The notes under the pieces were generated by a model. That model saw only the letters and a program-made list of their open reading frames with translations, searched no databases and was not told the origin of the DNA. The translations under genes were made by a program, and so were the position numbers. This document shows, one piece after another, positions 8,327 through 16,671 of a DNA stretch of 64,000 bases (positions are counted from its first letter, which is position 1; the number at the start of each line of letters is the position of its first letter). Location of the stretch: contig NZ_QGKR01000231.1 in NCBI RefSeq assembly GCF_003172955.1, positions 1 through 64,000 of the forward strand, in the 5' to 3' direction. Source of the DNA: Micromonospora acroterricola (GTDB taxonomy: Bacteria > Actinomycetota > Actinomycetes > Mycobacteriales > Micromonosporaceae).

Positions 8327-9181
8327 ATGCGTGACGACGGCACCCTCGACGACCCGTACGCCCCGAGCAGGCCCACTGCCGATATGGAGGATGGCACCTC
8401 AGCCGAACGGACAACCGCCGCGAGCCGGCTCCGGGCGTACGCCCGGGACCTGATTGGGCGACGCCGGGCGCAGGTGGCGCTGGCAACCGGCGTGGTCTGC
8501 TGCCTCGGCCTGGCGGCCGTCGCACAGGTCCGCGACGAGAGCGCCGGCGCGGCGACCCGGGCCGACGCGCGTCCGGGCAGCTCGGAGCTGATGCAACGCG
8601 CCGAGGAGCAGGGCGCCTCCCGTGGCCTCGACCGTGCCGCCCCGGGCACCGCCACCCCGTCCGCCGTCGCGACCCCCGCCGACCCGGACACAAGGTCGTC
8701 GGCGCGCAAGGCCACCACCGCGCGACCGACCGACCCGGCCCCCGTCGCCGGGCTGGACGAGGACCAGATGGAGAACGCGGAGGCGATCGTCCGCGCCGGC
8801 CGCGAGATGGGGGTGCCGCGCCGTGGTCTGGTGATCGCCGTGGCGACCGCCATGCAGGAGAGCAACCTGTACAACGTGGCCAGCGGCGTGTTGCCCGAGT
8901 CGCGGGACTACCCGCACCAGGGCGTCGGCTGGGACCACGACTCGGTCGGTTTGTTCCAGCAGCGCTCGAGCAGCGGCTGGGGCCCCGTGGGCCGGCTGAT
9001 GGACCCCGAGTTCGCCACCCGGCAGTTCCTCACCGCGCTGGAGCAGGTGCCCGGCTGGCAGCACATGCGGCTCACCGACGCCGCCCAGGCGGTGCAGGTC
9101 TCCGCGTACCCCGAGCACTACCAGCAGCACGAGTGGCGGGCCACCCGGGTCGTCAGCGCCATCCTGCCGAGCGGGCGATAA
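8327..9181 (+). CDS. Membrane-anchored lysozyme/transglycosylase-like cell-wall protein
   Basis: The 284-aa protein has a cytoplasmic N-terminus, one membrane segment (about residues 50-67), a low-complexity Ala/Thr/Pro linker to residue 140 and a C-terminal extracellular domain. That domain has a lysozyme-like SLT layout: AVATAMQESNLYN with the putative catalytic Glu178, then DHDSVGLFQQRSSSGWG and the helical region ending at QHEWRATRVVSAIL. Known relatives cleave or bind peptidoglycan. ATG at 8327 fits a leaderless start 6 nt after TAGCCT; the TTG three bases earlier is less likely. Activity is inferred from the fold signature only. Confidence 0.82.
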   Translation: MRDDGTLDDPYAPSRPTADMEDGTSAERTTAASRLRAYARDLIGRRRAQVALATGVVCCLGLAAVAQVRDESAGAATRADARPGSSELMQRAEEQGASRGLDRAAPGTATPSAVATPADPDTRSSARKATTARPTDPAPVAGLDEDQMENAEAIVRAGREMGVPRRGLVIAVATAMQESNLYNVASGVLPESRDYPHQGVGWDHDSVGLFQQRSSSGWGPVGRLMDPEFATRQFLTALEQVPGWQHMRLTDAAQAVQVSAYPEHYQQHEWRATRVVSAILPSGR

Positions 9182-9207
9182 CCTACCGACCACTGTGGAC
9201 CATAAGG

Positions 9208-9232
9208 GTTGAGCCTGTCGCGTCCCGGGTAC
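9208..9232 (+). promoter_or_regulatory. Candidate SigB/F-like promoter (GTTG-N15-GGGTAC)
   Basis: GTTG at 9208-9211 and GGGTAC at 9227-9232 are separated by 15 nt. This is one mismatch from the GTTT-N15-GGGTAC form seen at 50.7-53 kb. It lies about 55 nt upstream of the 48-aa gene. Support is moderate because the -35 half is imperfect. Confidence 0.35.
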
Positions 9233-9287
9233 ATCCGTTGCGGGTTCGGGGTACACATGACAGAGGGATCGTCGACAGGAGGACGTT

Positions 9288-9434
9288 ATGTCACTGATGC
9301 AGCGGATCAGCGCGTTTTTGAAATCACCGAAGGGGCAGCAGATGGTCGATCGGGGCCGCCGCGAGATGGCCAAGCCCGGCAACCAGCAGAAGCTCAAGGG
9401 GTTGGCGGCCCGGTTCTCCAACCGACGCCGCTGA
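9288..9434 (+). CDS. Small basic protein, 48 aa
   Basis: Encodes MSLMQRISAFLKSP, continuing through KGQQMVDRGRREMAKPGNQQ to the basic end RFSNRRR. A textbook ribosome site AGGAGG lies at 9278-9283, 4 nt before the ATG. The peptide is helical, strongly basic and has no membrane segment, so it could bind nucleic acid or membranes. I do not recognise a named family. It lies between the lysozyme-like gene and the EcsC-family gene, on the same strand as both. The ribosome site and regular codon bias make it a real small gene. Its function is unknown. Confidence 0.72.
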   Translation: MSLMQRISAFLKSPKGQQMVDRGRREMAKPGNQQKLKGLAARFSNRRR

Positions 9435-9483
9435 CCCTGTCACCGGTAGTCCTGCCCGCCGTACCGACCCCTGGGGAGACCCG

Positions 9484-10242
9484 GTGACCGACACCCCGCC
9501 CGTCGGCGGCACGCCCGCCGTGCCCACCCCCCAGCCGTCTGACAACCCGCCAACCGCGCCGGTGGACGCCCCCGAGGGCCCGCCGGCCCGGCTCTGGGAC
9601 CGGATGCGCGCCGATCCGCAGTACGCCCCGGAGCACCTCGCCCTGGAGGCGGTGCGCCGGCTGGGTCCGGAGGCCGCCCAATGGGCCGTCCGGGCCCGGG
9701 CCGACCAGCCCGGCGTCTCCGCCGACGCGCTGGCCGACCAGGCGGCCCGCAAGTTCCTCAACCTGGCCCGCCTCTCCGGCGCGGTCTCCGGCGCGGCCGG
9801 CCTGCCCGGCGCCGTGCTCGACGTGGGCGTGCTGGCCTGGACCCAGGCGCGGATGGTGCTGCACATCGCCGCCGCGTACGACGTCGACCCGTTGCACAGC
9901 GACCGGGCCACCGACCTGCTGGTGCTCCAGCGGGTGCACAAGGTCGCCGAGAGCGCCCGGCTGGCGCTCGGGGTGGCCGCCGGCCGGGAACGCGCCCACG
10001 CGCTCTTCGGCCGGGGCGGGCGCCAGCGTCCGCTCGGTCACGTCATGCTGAAGCTCGGCGTCCGGCTGGCGCAGATGGCCGGGGTCCGGGCGGCCAAGCG
10101 GATGGTTGCCAAGATCGTGCCCGGCGCGGCGATCGTGCTCGGCACCTGGGCCAACTCGTCGGCCACCCGGGATCTCGCGGAGCGATCGCGGGCGCTCTAC
10201 CGCCCGCGCGGCGCCGCCGTCCCGGAACCCCGCCACCACTGA
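9484..10242 (+). CDS. EcsC family protein
   Basis: The 252-aa protein has a Pro-rich disordered N-terminus (about residues 1-32). A conserved helical domain follows, containing AARKFLNLARLSGAVSGAAG, an Ala/Gly-rich region and LGHVMLKLGVRLAQMAGVRAAKRMVAKIVPGAAIVLG, typical of EcsC-like proteins named after the Bacillus EcsC protein. The role of the family is not well defined; membrane association is likely from the amphipathic segments. The GTG start follows GGGGAGA. It is 49 nt downstream of the 48-aa gene and convergent with the SGNH lipoprotein gene. Confidence 0.8.
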   Translation: MTDTPPVGGTPAVPTPQPSDNPPTAPVDAPEGPPARLWDRMRADPQYAPEHLALEAVRRLGPEAAQWAVRARADQPGVSADALADQAARKFLNLARLSGAVSGAAGLPGAVLDVGVLAWTQARMVLHIAAAYDVDPLHSDRATDLLVLQRVHKVAESARLALGVAAGRERAHALFGRGGRQRPLGHVMLKLGVRLAQMAGVRAAKRMVAKIVPGAAIVLGTWANSSATRDLAERSRALYRPRGAAVPEPRHH

Positions 10243-10271
10243 CCCGCCGCGGCCGCCAGGCGTCGGGGCGG

Positions 10272-11123
10272 TCAGTCGGCCAGGCCGGAGGAGCGCCAGG
10301 TCACCTCGGCGAGCCGGCCCTGCCCGCTCACGTTGGGGTGGAACCAGTCCAGCGGGTTCAGCATGTCGAGGCTGAACCGGACCTTGTGCACCGCGCCGCC
10401 GTCGTGCCGGCAACGCGAGCCGTACGCCCGGCACGCGGCCACGAGCTGGGCGTTGTACGCGTCGATCCGGTCCCGGACGGCGGTCCGCCGGGCGCGGTCG
10501 GCGGGCGCCGTCGAGGTCGCGTCGGCCAGCAGGGCCGGGCAGACGCCCCGCCGCCAGGCGCGCACCGCCCGGGAGTCGCCGTGCCCGACCTCCCAGAGCC
10601 GGTACAGGTCGGGAATGCTCACCACCAGCACCCGTGCCTTCGGCCGTCCGGTTCGCAGCACCCGCAGGCCCCGGTCCACGTCGGCCCGGAACCGCGCCAC
10701 CGGCGTCATCGCGTCCACCGCGCCCCGACAGACGTCGTTGGCGCCGATCAGCACGGTGACGTAGTCGGCGCGGTCGCGTACCGCAGCCTTGGCCTGGCCC
10801 TCGAGGGCGTCGGCGCGGGCCCCCGGCCGGGCGTGGTTGTACCTCCGGTCGCGGATCGCGGAGTCCTGGTCGAGTAGTCGCCGGTAGTGGCTGCGCACCC
10901 GCAGGCCGTCCCCCGTCGACCAGGAGTTGCGCTCGCAGGAGGTGAGCACCAGGCAGGAGGCGAAGCCGGTGCTGATCGAGTCGCCGAGCGCGGCGATGCC
11001 GCCCGGCCCGCCGGGCTGCGGGGTGCCCTTGGTGGGGCGCGGTGTCGCCGACGTGTCGCCCTCGCAGGCCAGCGCGACCAGCGCCGCGAGACAGGCCAGG
11101 GCGGCGACCCAGCGTCGAGGCAT
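10272..11123 (-). CDS. SGNH/GDSL hydrolase family lipoprotein
   Basis: Secreted esterase/lipase-like hydrolase of 283 aa. The N-terminus has a lipoprotein signal with lipobox LVALAC (Cys20), so the mature protein is lipid-anchored outside the membrane. Catalytic blocks are visible: block I ALGDSIS with Ser49, block III GAND (VLIGANDVC) and block V DWFHPN carrying the Asp/His pair. The ATG at 11123 is preceded by GGGGGA; an ATG 18 nt earlier would only lengthen the signal peptide. Several Cys residues suggest disulfides. The physiological ester substrate cannot be told from sequence. Confidence 0.88.
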   Translation of the reverse strand: MPRRWVAALACLAALVALACEGDTSATPRPTKGTPQPGGPGGIAALGDSISTGFASCLVLTSCERNSWSTGDGLRVRSHYRRLLDQDSAIRDRRYNHARPGARADALEGQAKAAVRDRADYVTVLIGANDVCRGAVDAMTPVARFRADVDRGLRVLRTGRPKARVLVVSIPDLYRLWEVGHGDSRAVRAWRRGVCPALLADATSTAPADRARRTAVRDRIDAYNAQLVAACRAYGSRCRHDGGAVHKVRFSLDMLNPLDWFHPNVSGQGRLAEVTWRSSGLAD

Positions 11124-11242
11124 GACATCCCCCGTCTTCACAGCACAGAGCGACAGCGCGGTAACTCTATGCGTAGGACGTGGTTTGTTGCGAAGTTGCT
11201 GTCGGGTATGCGGCAGAGCGCCGGTGTGGCCGCCCCGACGTG

Positions 11243-11842
11243 CTATGGGCGCGCGTTACGCCAGGGGGCCGGGTGGCCGTGCAGCCACCAGTGCAGCGCC
11301 CGGGTTATCCGCGGCAGCACCAGGTAGGTCATCAGCGGGGTCAGGCAGAGCGTCATCAGCAGCACCCGGGCCGGCAGCGGCACGTGGGCGAGGAACCGGC
11401 TGGTCAGCAGAGTGGCGCTGAGGCTCAGCGGGAAGAACGCCAACCAGATCGTCACCGCCTGCTTCCACCTAGGCGGCGACGCCGGCGGGATGGGCTCGAC
11501 CGGGTCGACCCAGTGCTCCAGCGGCGGGTCGAACCAGCCCTCGATCCCGGTGCGCCGCTCGACCCGGGTGTGCTCGACGATGCCCTGTGCGGAGCTGAGC
11601 CACCAGTGCCGCTGCGGCGACTCCTCCCACCGGTGCAGCGTCTCCGCGTCCGCGAAGCGGTAGAGCATGTGCCACTCCGGCGAACCCGGACCGCTCTGCA
11701 CCCAGCCCGCACCGAGGAACCCGGGGAACGCCTCGGCCAGCGCGGTGCCGGCCCGCATCCAGGCCACCATCTCGCTGGCCCGGGCCGGATCGGCGCGCCG
11801 GGCGATCGCGACGGTCACCGGCACGGTCTGGGTCATGGACAT
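11243..11842 (-). CDS. ABM-domain protein with C-terminal membrane helices
   Basis: The 199-aa protein has an N-terminal ABM-like ferredoxin fold (about residues 5-105; VTVAIARRADPARASEM and FLGAGWVQSGPGSPEWHMLYRF). A linker and about two membrane helices (about 128-147 and 155-178) follow. This soluble-plus-membrane layout is found in a group of actinobacterial and proteobacterial proteins annotated as ABM or ABM-TM. The function is unknown. The ATG at 11842 has AGGATGG upstream. It is divergent from the small membrane protein gene at 11997. Confidence 0.82.
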   Translation of the reverse strand: MSMTQTVPVTVAIARRADPARASEMVAWMRAGTALAEAFPGFLGAGWVQSGPGSPEWHMLYRFADAETLHRWEESPQRHWWLSSAQGIVEHTRVERRTGIEGWFDPPLEHWVDPVEPIPPASPPRWKQAVTIWLAFFPLSLSATLLTSRFLAHVPLPARVLLMTLCLTPLMTYLVLPRITRALHWWLHGHPAPWRNARP

Positions 11843-11996
11843 GCGTCCATCCTGCGGTCGGCGGTGCTCTGGGGCGAACGGATGTAACCGAGCACACCGG
11901 CGCGCCCCGGTCCGGCCGCGTCGCGTGGCGCCTGGCGCGACTGACCGGGATGCGCCGGGCCGGTTAACGCCGGCGATCGGGGGTAGGTCGGTAGGC

Positions 11997-12260
11997 ATGA
12001 CGAGATCGCAGCCCCGGCGTGCCCGCGGCACGGTCGGGCACGCGTACAGCGCACTGAATCTCCGGCTCACCCTCGCCGGCTTCGGGCTGGTGATCATGGT
12101 GCTCTTCGCGGTGCTGGCGTTCTGGGCCGGCATCGCCTGGCTCGGCGTGCTCTGCGCGATCTTCGCCGTGGTCGCCGTCGTCGACCTGGTCGTGATCCAG
12201 CGCCGCCGCGCCGCCCGCCGCCGCGAGGAGCCGGGCGTCAAGCACTCGCTGTTCGAGTGA
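11997..12260 (+). CDS. Small two-helix membrane protein (DUF6343-like)
   Basis: The 87-aa protein has a basic N-terminus with a SALNLRLTLAGFG motif, two membrane helices (about 29-47 and 51-69) and a basic tail ending KHSLFE. The layout resembles DUF6343, a family of small actinobacterial membrane proteins; the assignment is from memory and tentative. The ATG follows GGGGGTAGG. The stop is 12 nt before the dehydrogenase gene, so the two are probably one operon. Confidence 0.72.
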   Translation: MTRSQPRRARGTVGHAYSALNLRLTLAGFGLVIMVLFAVLAFWAGIAWLGVLCAIFAVVAVVDLVVIQRRRAARRREEPGVKHSLFE

Positions 12261-12272
12261 CAGGAGGACGAG

Positions 12273-13688
12273 ATGCCCATCGCCACCACCAACCCCGCCA
12301 CCGGACAGGTGCTCAAGACGTACGAGGCGATGTCCACCGAGCAGCTCGACGCCGCCATCGAGCGCGCCGACCTCGCGTACCAGCAGCTGCGCGGGACCAC
12401 CGTCGACCAGCGGGCCCAGTGGATGAACGCCGCGGCCGACCTGCTGGAGGCCGACCGGGACGAGATCGCCCGGATCATGACCACGGAGATGGGCAAGACG
12501 TACGTCGCGGCGCAGGCCGAGGTGACCAAGTGCGCCGCCGCCTGCCGGTTCTACGCCGACCGGGCGCCGGCGTTCCTCGCCGACGAGCCGGCGGACGCCA
12601 CCGCGGTCAAGGCGACCCGGGCGCTCATCCGCTACCAGCCGATCGGTGTGGTGCTCGCGGTGATGCCGTGGAACTTCCCGCTCTGGCAGGTGATGCGCTT
12701 CGCCGCGCCCGCGCTGATGGCCGGCAACACCGGCCTGCTCAAGCACGCCTCGAACGTGCCCCAGACCGCGCTGCTGCTGGAGGACGTGTTCCGCCGGGCC
12801 GGCTTCCCGGAGGGGGCGTTCACCACCGTGCTGGTCGGTTCGGACGCCGTCGACCCGATCCTCAGCGACCCCCGGGTACGCGCCGCCACGCTCACCGGCA
12901 GCGAGCGCGCCGGCCGGTCCATCGGCCAGATCGCCGGCCGGGAGCTGAAGAAGACCGTGCTCGAACTGGGCGGTAGCGACCCGTTCGTGGTGATGCCCTC
13001 GGCCGACCTGGACCGGGCCGCCGAGGTGGCCACCACCGCCCGCTGCCAGAACAACGGCCAGTCCTGCATCGCCGCCAAGCGTTTCATCGTGCACACCGAC
13101 GTCTTCGACGCGTTCGCCGAGAAGTTCGCCGCGAACATGGCCGCCCTGCGGGTCGGCGACCCGATGGACTCCGACACCGACGTGGGGCCGCTGGCCAGCG
13201 AGGGCGGTCGCGACGAGGTGCACGCCCAGGTGCGCGACGCGGTGGACAACGGCGCGACCGTGCTCTGCGGCGGCGAGCTGCCGGCCGGGGACGGCTGGTA
13301 CTACCCGCCGACCGTCGTCACCGACCTCAGGCCGGAGATGCGGATGTGGCGCGAGGAGGTCTTCGGCCCCGTCGCCGGCCTGTACCGGGTGTCCTCGTAC
13401 GAGGAGGCGATCGAGGTGGCCAACGGCACCTCGTTCGGGCTCGGCTCGAACGCCTGGACCCGCGACGAGGCCGAGCAGGAGCGCTTCGCCACCGACCTGG
13501 ACGCGGGCAACGTGTTCATCAACGGGATGACCACCTCCTTCCCCGAGTTGCCGTTCGGTGGCGTGAAGAACTCCGGCTACGGCCGGGAGCTGTCCGCGCT
13601 GGGCATGCGGGAGTTCTGCAACACCAAGACGGTCTGGGTGGGCGACGGCGCGGCCGCCTCGGCCGGGGCCGGCGCCCACGCCGAGTAG
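12273..13688 (+). CDS. gabD: NAD(P)-dependent succinate-semialdehyde dehydrogenase
   Basis: Aldehyde dehydrogenase superfamily enzyme of 471 aa, closest in type to the GabD1 group that oxidises succinate semialdehyde to succinate. Visible motifs are the cofactor/active-site entry MPWNFPLWQ, the conserved Glu in LELGGSDPF, the nucleophile Cys in NNGQSCIAAKRF and the C-terminal ELPFGGVKNSGYGRE. The ribosome site AGGAGG lies 5 nt before the ATG. It follows the small membrane protein gene. Substrate choice among short semialdehydes is a family-level call. Confidence 0.88.
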   Translation: MPIATTNPATGQVLKTYEAMSTEQLDAAIERADLAYQQLRGTTVDQRAQWMNAAADLLEADRDEIARIMTTEMGKTYVAAQAEVTKCAAACRFYADRAPAFLADEPADATAVKATRALIRYQPIGVVLAVMPWNFPLWQVMRFAAPALMAGNTGLLKHASNVPQTALLLEDVFRRAGFPEGAFTTVLVGSDAVDPILSDPRVRAATLTGSERAGRSIGQIAGRELKKTVLELGGSDPFVVMPSADLDRAAEVATTARCQNNGQSCIAAKRFIVHTDVFDAFAEKFAANMAALRVGDPMDSDTDVGPLASEGGRDEVHAQVRDAVDNGATVLCGGELPAGDGWYYPPTVVTDLRPEMRMWREEVFGPVAGLYRVSSYEEAIEVANGTSFGLGSNAWTRDEAEQERFATDLDAGNVFINGMTTSFPELPFGGVKNSGYGRELSALGMREFCNTKTVWVGDGAAASAGAGAHAE

Positions 13689-13758
13689 CCCGCGGGCGTC
13701 GACAAGGGGCGTTGCCCGCAGGCGTCAGGGGGTGGCGTTGTGGGTAGGAAGTGCGCCC

Positions 13759-14724
13759 ATGACGGTGTTCGGCTTTCACGCATCCCACGAGCAGATCCAC
13801 CCCCGCGCCCTGCTGGAGGCGGTGGTGCACGCCGAGCGGGCCGGCTTCGACGCCGCCATGTGCTCCGACCACTTCTCCCCGTGGAGCGCACGCCAGGGCG
13901 AATCCGGCTTCGCCTGGTCCTGGCTGGGCGCCGCGTTGCAGGCCACCGGCATGTCGTTCGGCGTGGTCAACGCCCCGGGCCAGCGCTACCACCCGGCGAT
14001 CATCGCGCAGGCGATCGGCACGCTCGGCGCGATGTACCCCGGCCGGTTCTGGGCCGCGCTGGGCACCGGTGAGGCCAGCAACGAGCACATCACCGGCGAC
14101 CCGTGGCCGCGCAAGGACGTGCGCGCGGCCCGGCTGCGCGAGTGCGTGGACGTGATCCGGGCGCTGCTGGCCGGCGAGGAGGTCAGCCACGACGGCCTGG
14201 TCCGGGTCGACCGGGCGCGGCTGTGGACCCGCCCCGAGGAGCCGCCCGCGCTGGTCGGCGCCGCGGTGAGCGTGGCCACCGCCCGCTGGTGCGCGGAGTG
14301 GGCGGACGGGCTGATCACCGTGAACGCCCCGGTGGCGCACCTGCGGGAGATGACCGACGCGTACCGGGACGCCGGCGGGCGCGGGCCGCTGCACCTGCAG
14401 GTGCACGTCAGCTGGGCGCCCGAGCAGGCGCAGGCCGAGGCGATCGCGTACGACCAGTGGCGCAGCAACGTCTTCGCCCCGCCGGTCTGCTGGGACCTGG
14501 AGACCGTCGAGCACTTCGACGTGGTCTCGGCCGACGTGCCCAAGCAGCGGGTCGCCGACGTGGTGAACGTCTCCGCCGACCTGGGCCGGCACGTCGGCTG
14601 GCTGGAGGAGTACGTGGAGCTCGGCTTCGACCAGATCGCCCTGCACCACGTCGGGCAGGAGCAGCGCGGATTCATCGACGCGTTCGGCGCGGAGGTGCTG
14701 CCGAAGCTGCGGACGGCCGGTTGA
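13759..14724 (+). CDS. LLM-class oxidoreductase (TIGR03885-type, probably F420-dependent)
   Basis: TIM-barrel luciferase-like monooxygenase family protein, 321 aa. It shows FGFHASHEQIHPRALLEAVVHAE, the FDAAMCSDHFSPW region near the cofactor, GVVNAPGQRYHPAIIAQA and GRFWAALGTGEASNEH. Actinobacterial members of this subgroup commonly use reduced coenzyme F420 or FMN. The cofactor and substrate are not decided by the sequence. The ATG at 13759 is preceded by AGGAAG. It is a single gene, 70 nt after the dehydrogenase. Confidence 0.88.
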   Translation: MTVFGFHASHEQIHPRALLEAVVHAERAGFDAAMCSDHFSPWSARQGESGFAWSWLGAALQATGMSFGVVNAPGQRYHPAIIAQAIGTLGAMYPGRFWAALGTGEASNEHITGDPWPRKDVRAARLRECVDVIRALLAGEEVSHDGLVRVDRARLWTRPEEPPALVGAAVSVATARWCAEWADGLITVNAPVAHLREMTDAYRDAGGRGPLHLQVHVSWAPEQAQAEAIAYDQWRSNVFAPPVCWDLETVEHFDVVSADVPKQRVADVVNVSADLGRHVGWLEEYVELGFDQIALHHVGQEQRGFIDAFGAEVLPKLRTAG

Positions 14725-14761
14725 TCAGGGCCGCGCCTCCCGCCCCCTAGGCTCCTACCTC

Positions 14762-16336
14762 ATGGAGAGCCTGTTTCCGGTCGTCGTGTTCCTGGCGGTC
14801 GCCACCCTGGGGGCGGCACTGGCCCGCCGGCTCGGCCTGCTCGCGCCGATCCTGTTGGTCGTACTCGGTCTGGCTCTGTCGTTCGTGCCCGGCTTCCCGC
14901 AGGTCCACCTCGACCCGGAGCTGGTGCTGGTCGGCATCCTGCCGCCGCTGCTCTACGTCGCGGCGCTGGAGACCTCGGTGCCGGCGTTCAAGAACAACAT
15001 CCGGCCGATCCTGCTGCTCGCCGTCGGCTTGGTGCTGTTCACCGCGTTCGTGGTCGGCCTGGTGCTGCACCTGCTGCTGCCGCAGGTGCCGTTCGCGATC
15101 TGCCTGGCCCTCGGCGCGGTGGTCGCGCCGCCGGACGCGGTGGCCGCCACCGCAGTCGCCCGGCGGGTCGGGCTGCCCCGCCGGGTGGTCACCATCCTGG
15201 AGGGCGAGAGCCTCATCAACGACGCGACGGCGCTGGTGCTGCTGCGGGTCGCGACGCTGGCCGTCGCCGGCTCGGCGGTCGGCACCGCCGACGTCGCCAT
15301 CGAGGTGCTGCGGTCCGCCGGCGGCGGAATCCTGATCGGCGCGTTCGGCGCGCTGGTCTTCGGCTTCCTGCACCGGCGGATCAACGACCCGCTGCTGGAC
15401 AACGCGCTGTCGTTGATCATCCCGTTCGCGGTGGTGTTCGCCGCCGAGGAGGTGCACGCCTCCGGCGTCGTCGCGGTGGTGGTCGCCGGGCTGGTGCTCG
15501 GTCACAAGCTGCCCCGGCTGCTCTCGGCCGCCTCCCGGTTGCAGGTCGGCGCGTTCTGGCGGCTGGCCCGCTTCCTGCTGGAAGGACTGGTCTTCCTGCT
15601 GGTCGGGCTCCAACTGCCGGAGGTGCTGCGGGACCTCGACGAGCCGCTCGGCTCGCTCACCGTCATCACCCTCGCCGTGCTCGCCACGGTCTTCCTCACC
15701 CGGTTCGTCTGGCTCTTCCCGGCCACCTATCTGGCCCGGCTGGTGCCCCGGGTCCGCCGCCGGGACGAGGCCCCGTCGGCGAAGTTCCCGATCGTCATCG
15801 GCTGGGCCGGGATGCGGGGCGTGGTGACCCTGGCCGCCGCGCTGGCCCTGCCGCTGACCCTGGCCGACGACGCGCCGTACCCGAGGGCGCTGTTCATCTG
15901 GCTGGCCTTCGCGGTGATCGTGGTCACCCTGGTCGGCCAGGGGGCCACGCTGCCGCTGGTCGCCCGCAAGCTGAAGCTGCCGCAGGACGACCCGGTGCAG
16001 GACGCGTTGTCGGCCGCCGGGGTGCAGCAGCAGGCCAGCCGGGCCGCCCGGGACCGCTTGGACGAACTGGCCGAAGACGCCCCGGCGGCGGTGGTGAACC
16101 GGCTGCGCCGGCTGTTGGAGGACCGCACCAACCTGGCCTGGGAACGGCTCGGCGGCACCGAGCGGGAAACCCCGTCCCAGGCGTACGGTCGACTGCGACA
16201 AGAAATGATCGACGCCGAGCGGACCGTCTTCCGGGATGCTCGGGACGCCGGTCGGATCCCCGAGGAGGTGCTGGTGCGGGCCTATCGTGACCTGGACCTG
16301 GAAGAGTCGTTGCTGCGGCGACAGGAGATCGAGTAA
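14762..16336 (+). CDS. Na+/H+ antiporter, CPA1 family
   Basis: Inner-membrane cation/proton exchanger of 524 aa with about 12 membrane helices. The family core appears as LGAVVAPPDAVAATAVARR (ion-site Asp in the PPDAVA motif) and EGESLINDATALVL. The hydrophilic C-terminal tail (about 415-524) is cytoplasmic and charged, probably regulatory. A TAGGCT box at 14749-14754 ends 7 nt before the ATG and there is no ribosome site, so the transcript is probably leaderless. Its stop codon overlaps the ATG of the UBP zinc-finger gene (TAATG), which implies coupled translation. Confidence 0.92.
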   Translation: MESLFPVVVFLAVATLGAALARRLGLLAPILLVVLGLALSFVPGFPQVHLDPELVLVGILPPLLYVAALETSVPAFKNNIRPILLLAVGLVLFTAFVVGLVLHLLLPQVPFAICLALGAVVAPPDAVAATAVARRVGLPRRVVTILEGESLINDATALVLLRVATLAVAGSAVGTADVAIEVLRSAGGGILIGAFGALVFGFLHRRINDPLLDNALSLIIPFAVVFAAEEVHASGVVAVVVAGLVLGHKLPRLLSAASRLQVGAFWRLARFLLEGLVFLLVGLQLPEVLRDLDEPLGSLTVITLAVLATVFLTRFVWLFPATYLARLVPRVRRRDEAPSAKFPIVIGWAGMRGVVTLAAALALPLTLADDAPYPRALFIWLAFAVIVVTLVGQGATLPLVARKLKLPQDDPVQDALSAAGVQQQASRAARDRLDELAEDAPAAVVNRLRRLLEDRTNLAWERLGGTERETPSQAYGRLRQEMIDAERTVFRDARDAGRIPEEVLVRAYRDLDLEESLLRRQEIE

Positions 16337-16593
16337 TGAGCTGTCAGCACCTGACCGAGGCTGGCGCCGTGGAGCCGGGCACCGTCGAGGAGTGCCCGGA
16401 CTGCGTCGCCATCGGCGATGCCGACTGGGTGCACCTGCGTGCCTGTCTGACCTGCGGGCACGTCGGCTGCTGCGACTCGTCGCCGAACCAGCACGCGACG
16501 AAGCACTTCGAGTCCAGCGGCCACCCGGTGATCCGCTCGGCGCAGCCCGGCGAGACGTGGCGCTGGTGCTACGTGGACGAGGAGATCGGCTGA
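16336..16593 (+). CDS. UBP-type zinc finger protein
   Basis: The 85-aa protein consists almost entirely of a ZnF-UBP domain. Ordered ligands are visible: Cys/His in SCQHL, CPDC, CLTCGHVGCCDSS, then HATKHFESSGHPV. In eukaryotes this finger binds the free C-terminus of ubiquitin. Bacteria of this kind lack ubiquitin, so the ligand here is unknown. The start overlaps the antiporter stop by one base, so it may serve as a regulatory partner of that transporter (inference from context). A strong hairpin lies downstream. Confidence 0.9.
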   Translation: MSCQHLTEAGAVEPGTVEECPDCVAIGDADWVHLRACLTCGHVGCCDSSPNQHATKHFESSGHPVIRSAQPGETWRWCYVDEEIG

Positions 16594-16631
16594 CGCCGGC
16601 CCACCATCAAGTGATCATGAGGGCCCCGGCA

Positions 16632-16663
16632 GCTGGTGGCCGCCCGGAAGAGCGGCCACCAGC
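16632..16663. terminator. Bidirectional hairpin terminator
   Basis: Perfect 12-bp stem GCTGGTGGCCGC / GCGGCCACCAGC with an 8-nt loop between the convergent UBP zinc-finger gene and the GH9 gene. There is no T-tract, as is usual for actinobacterial terminators. Confidence 0.7.
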
Positions 16664-16671
16664 CGTACCGG

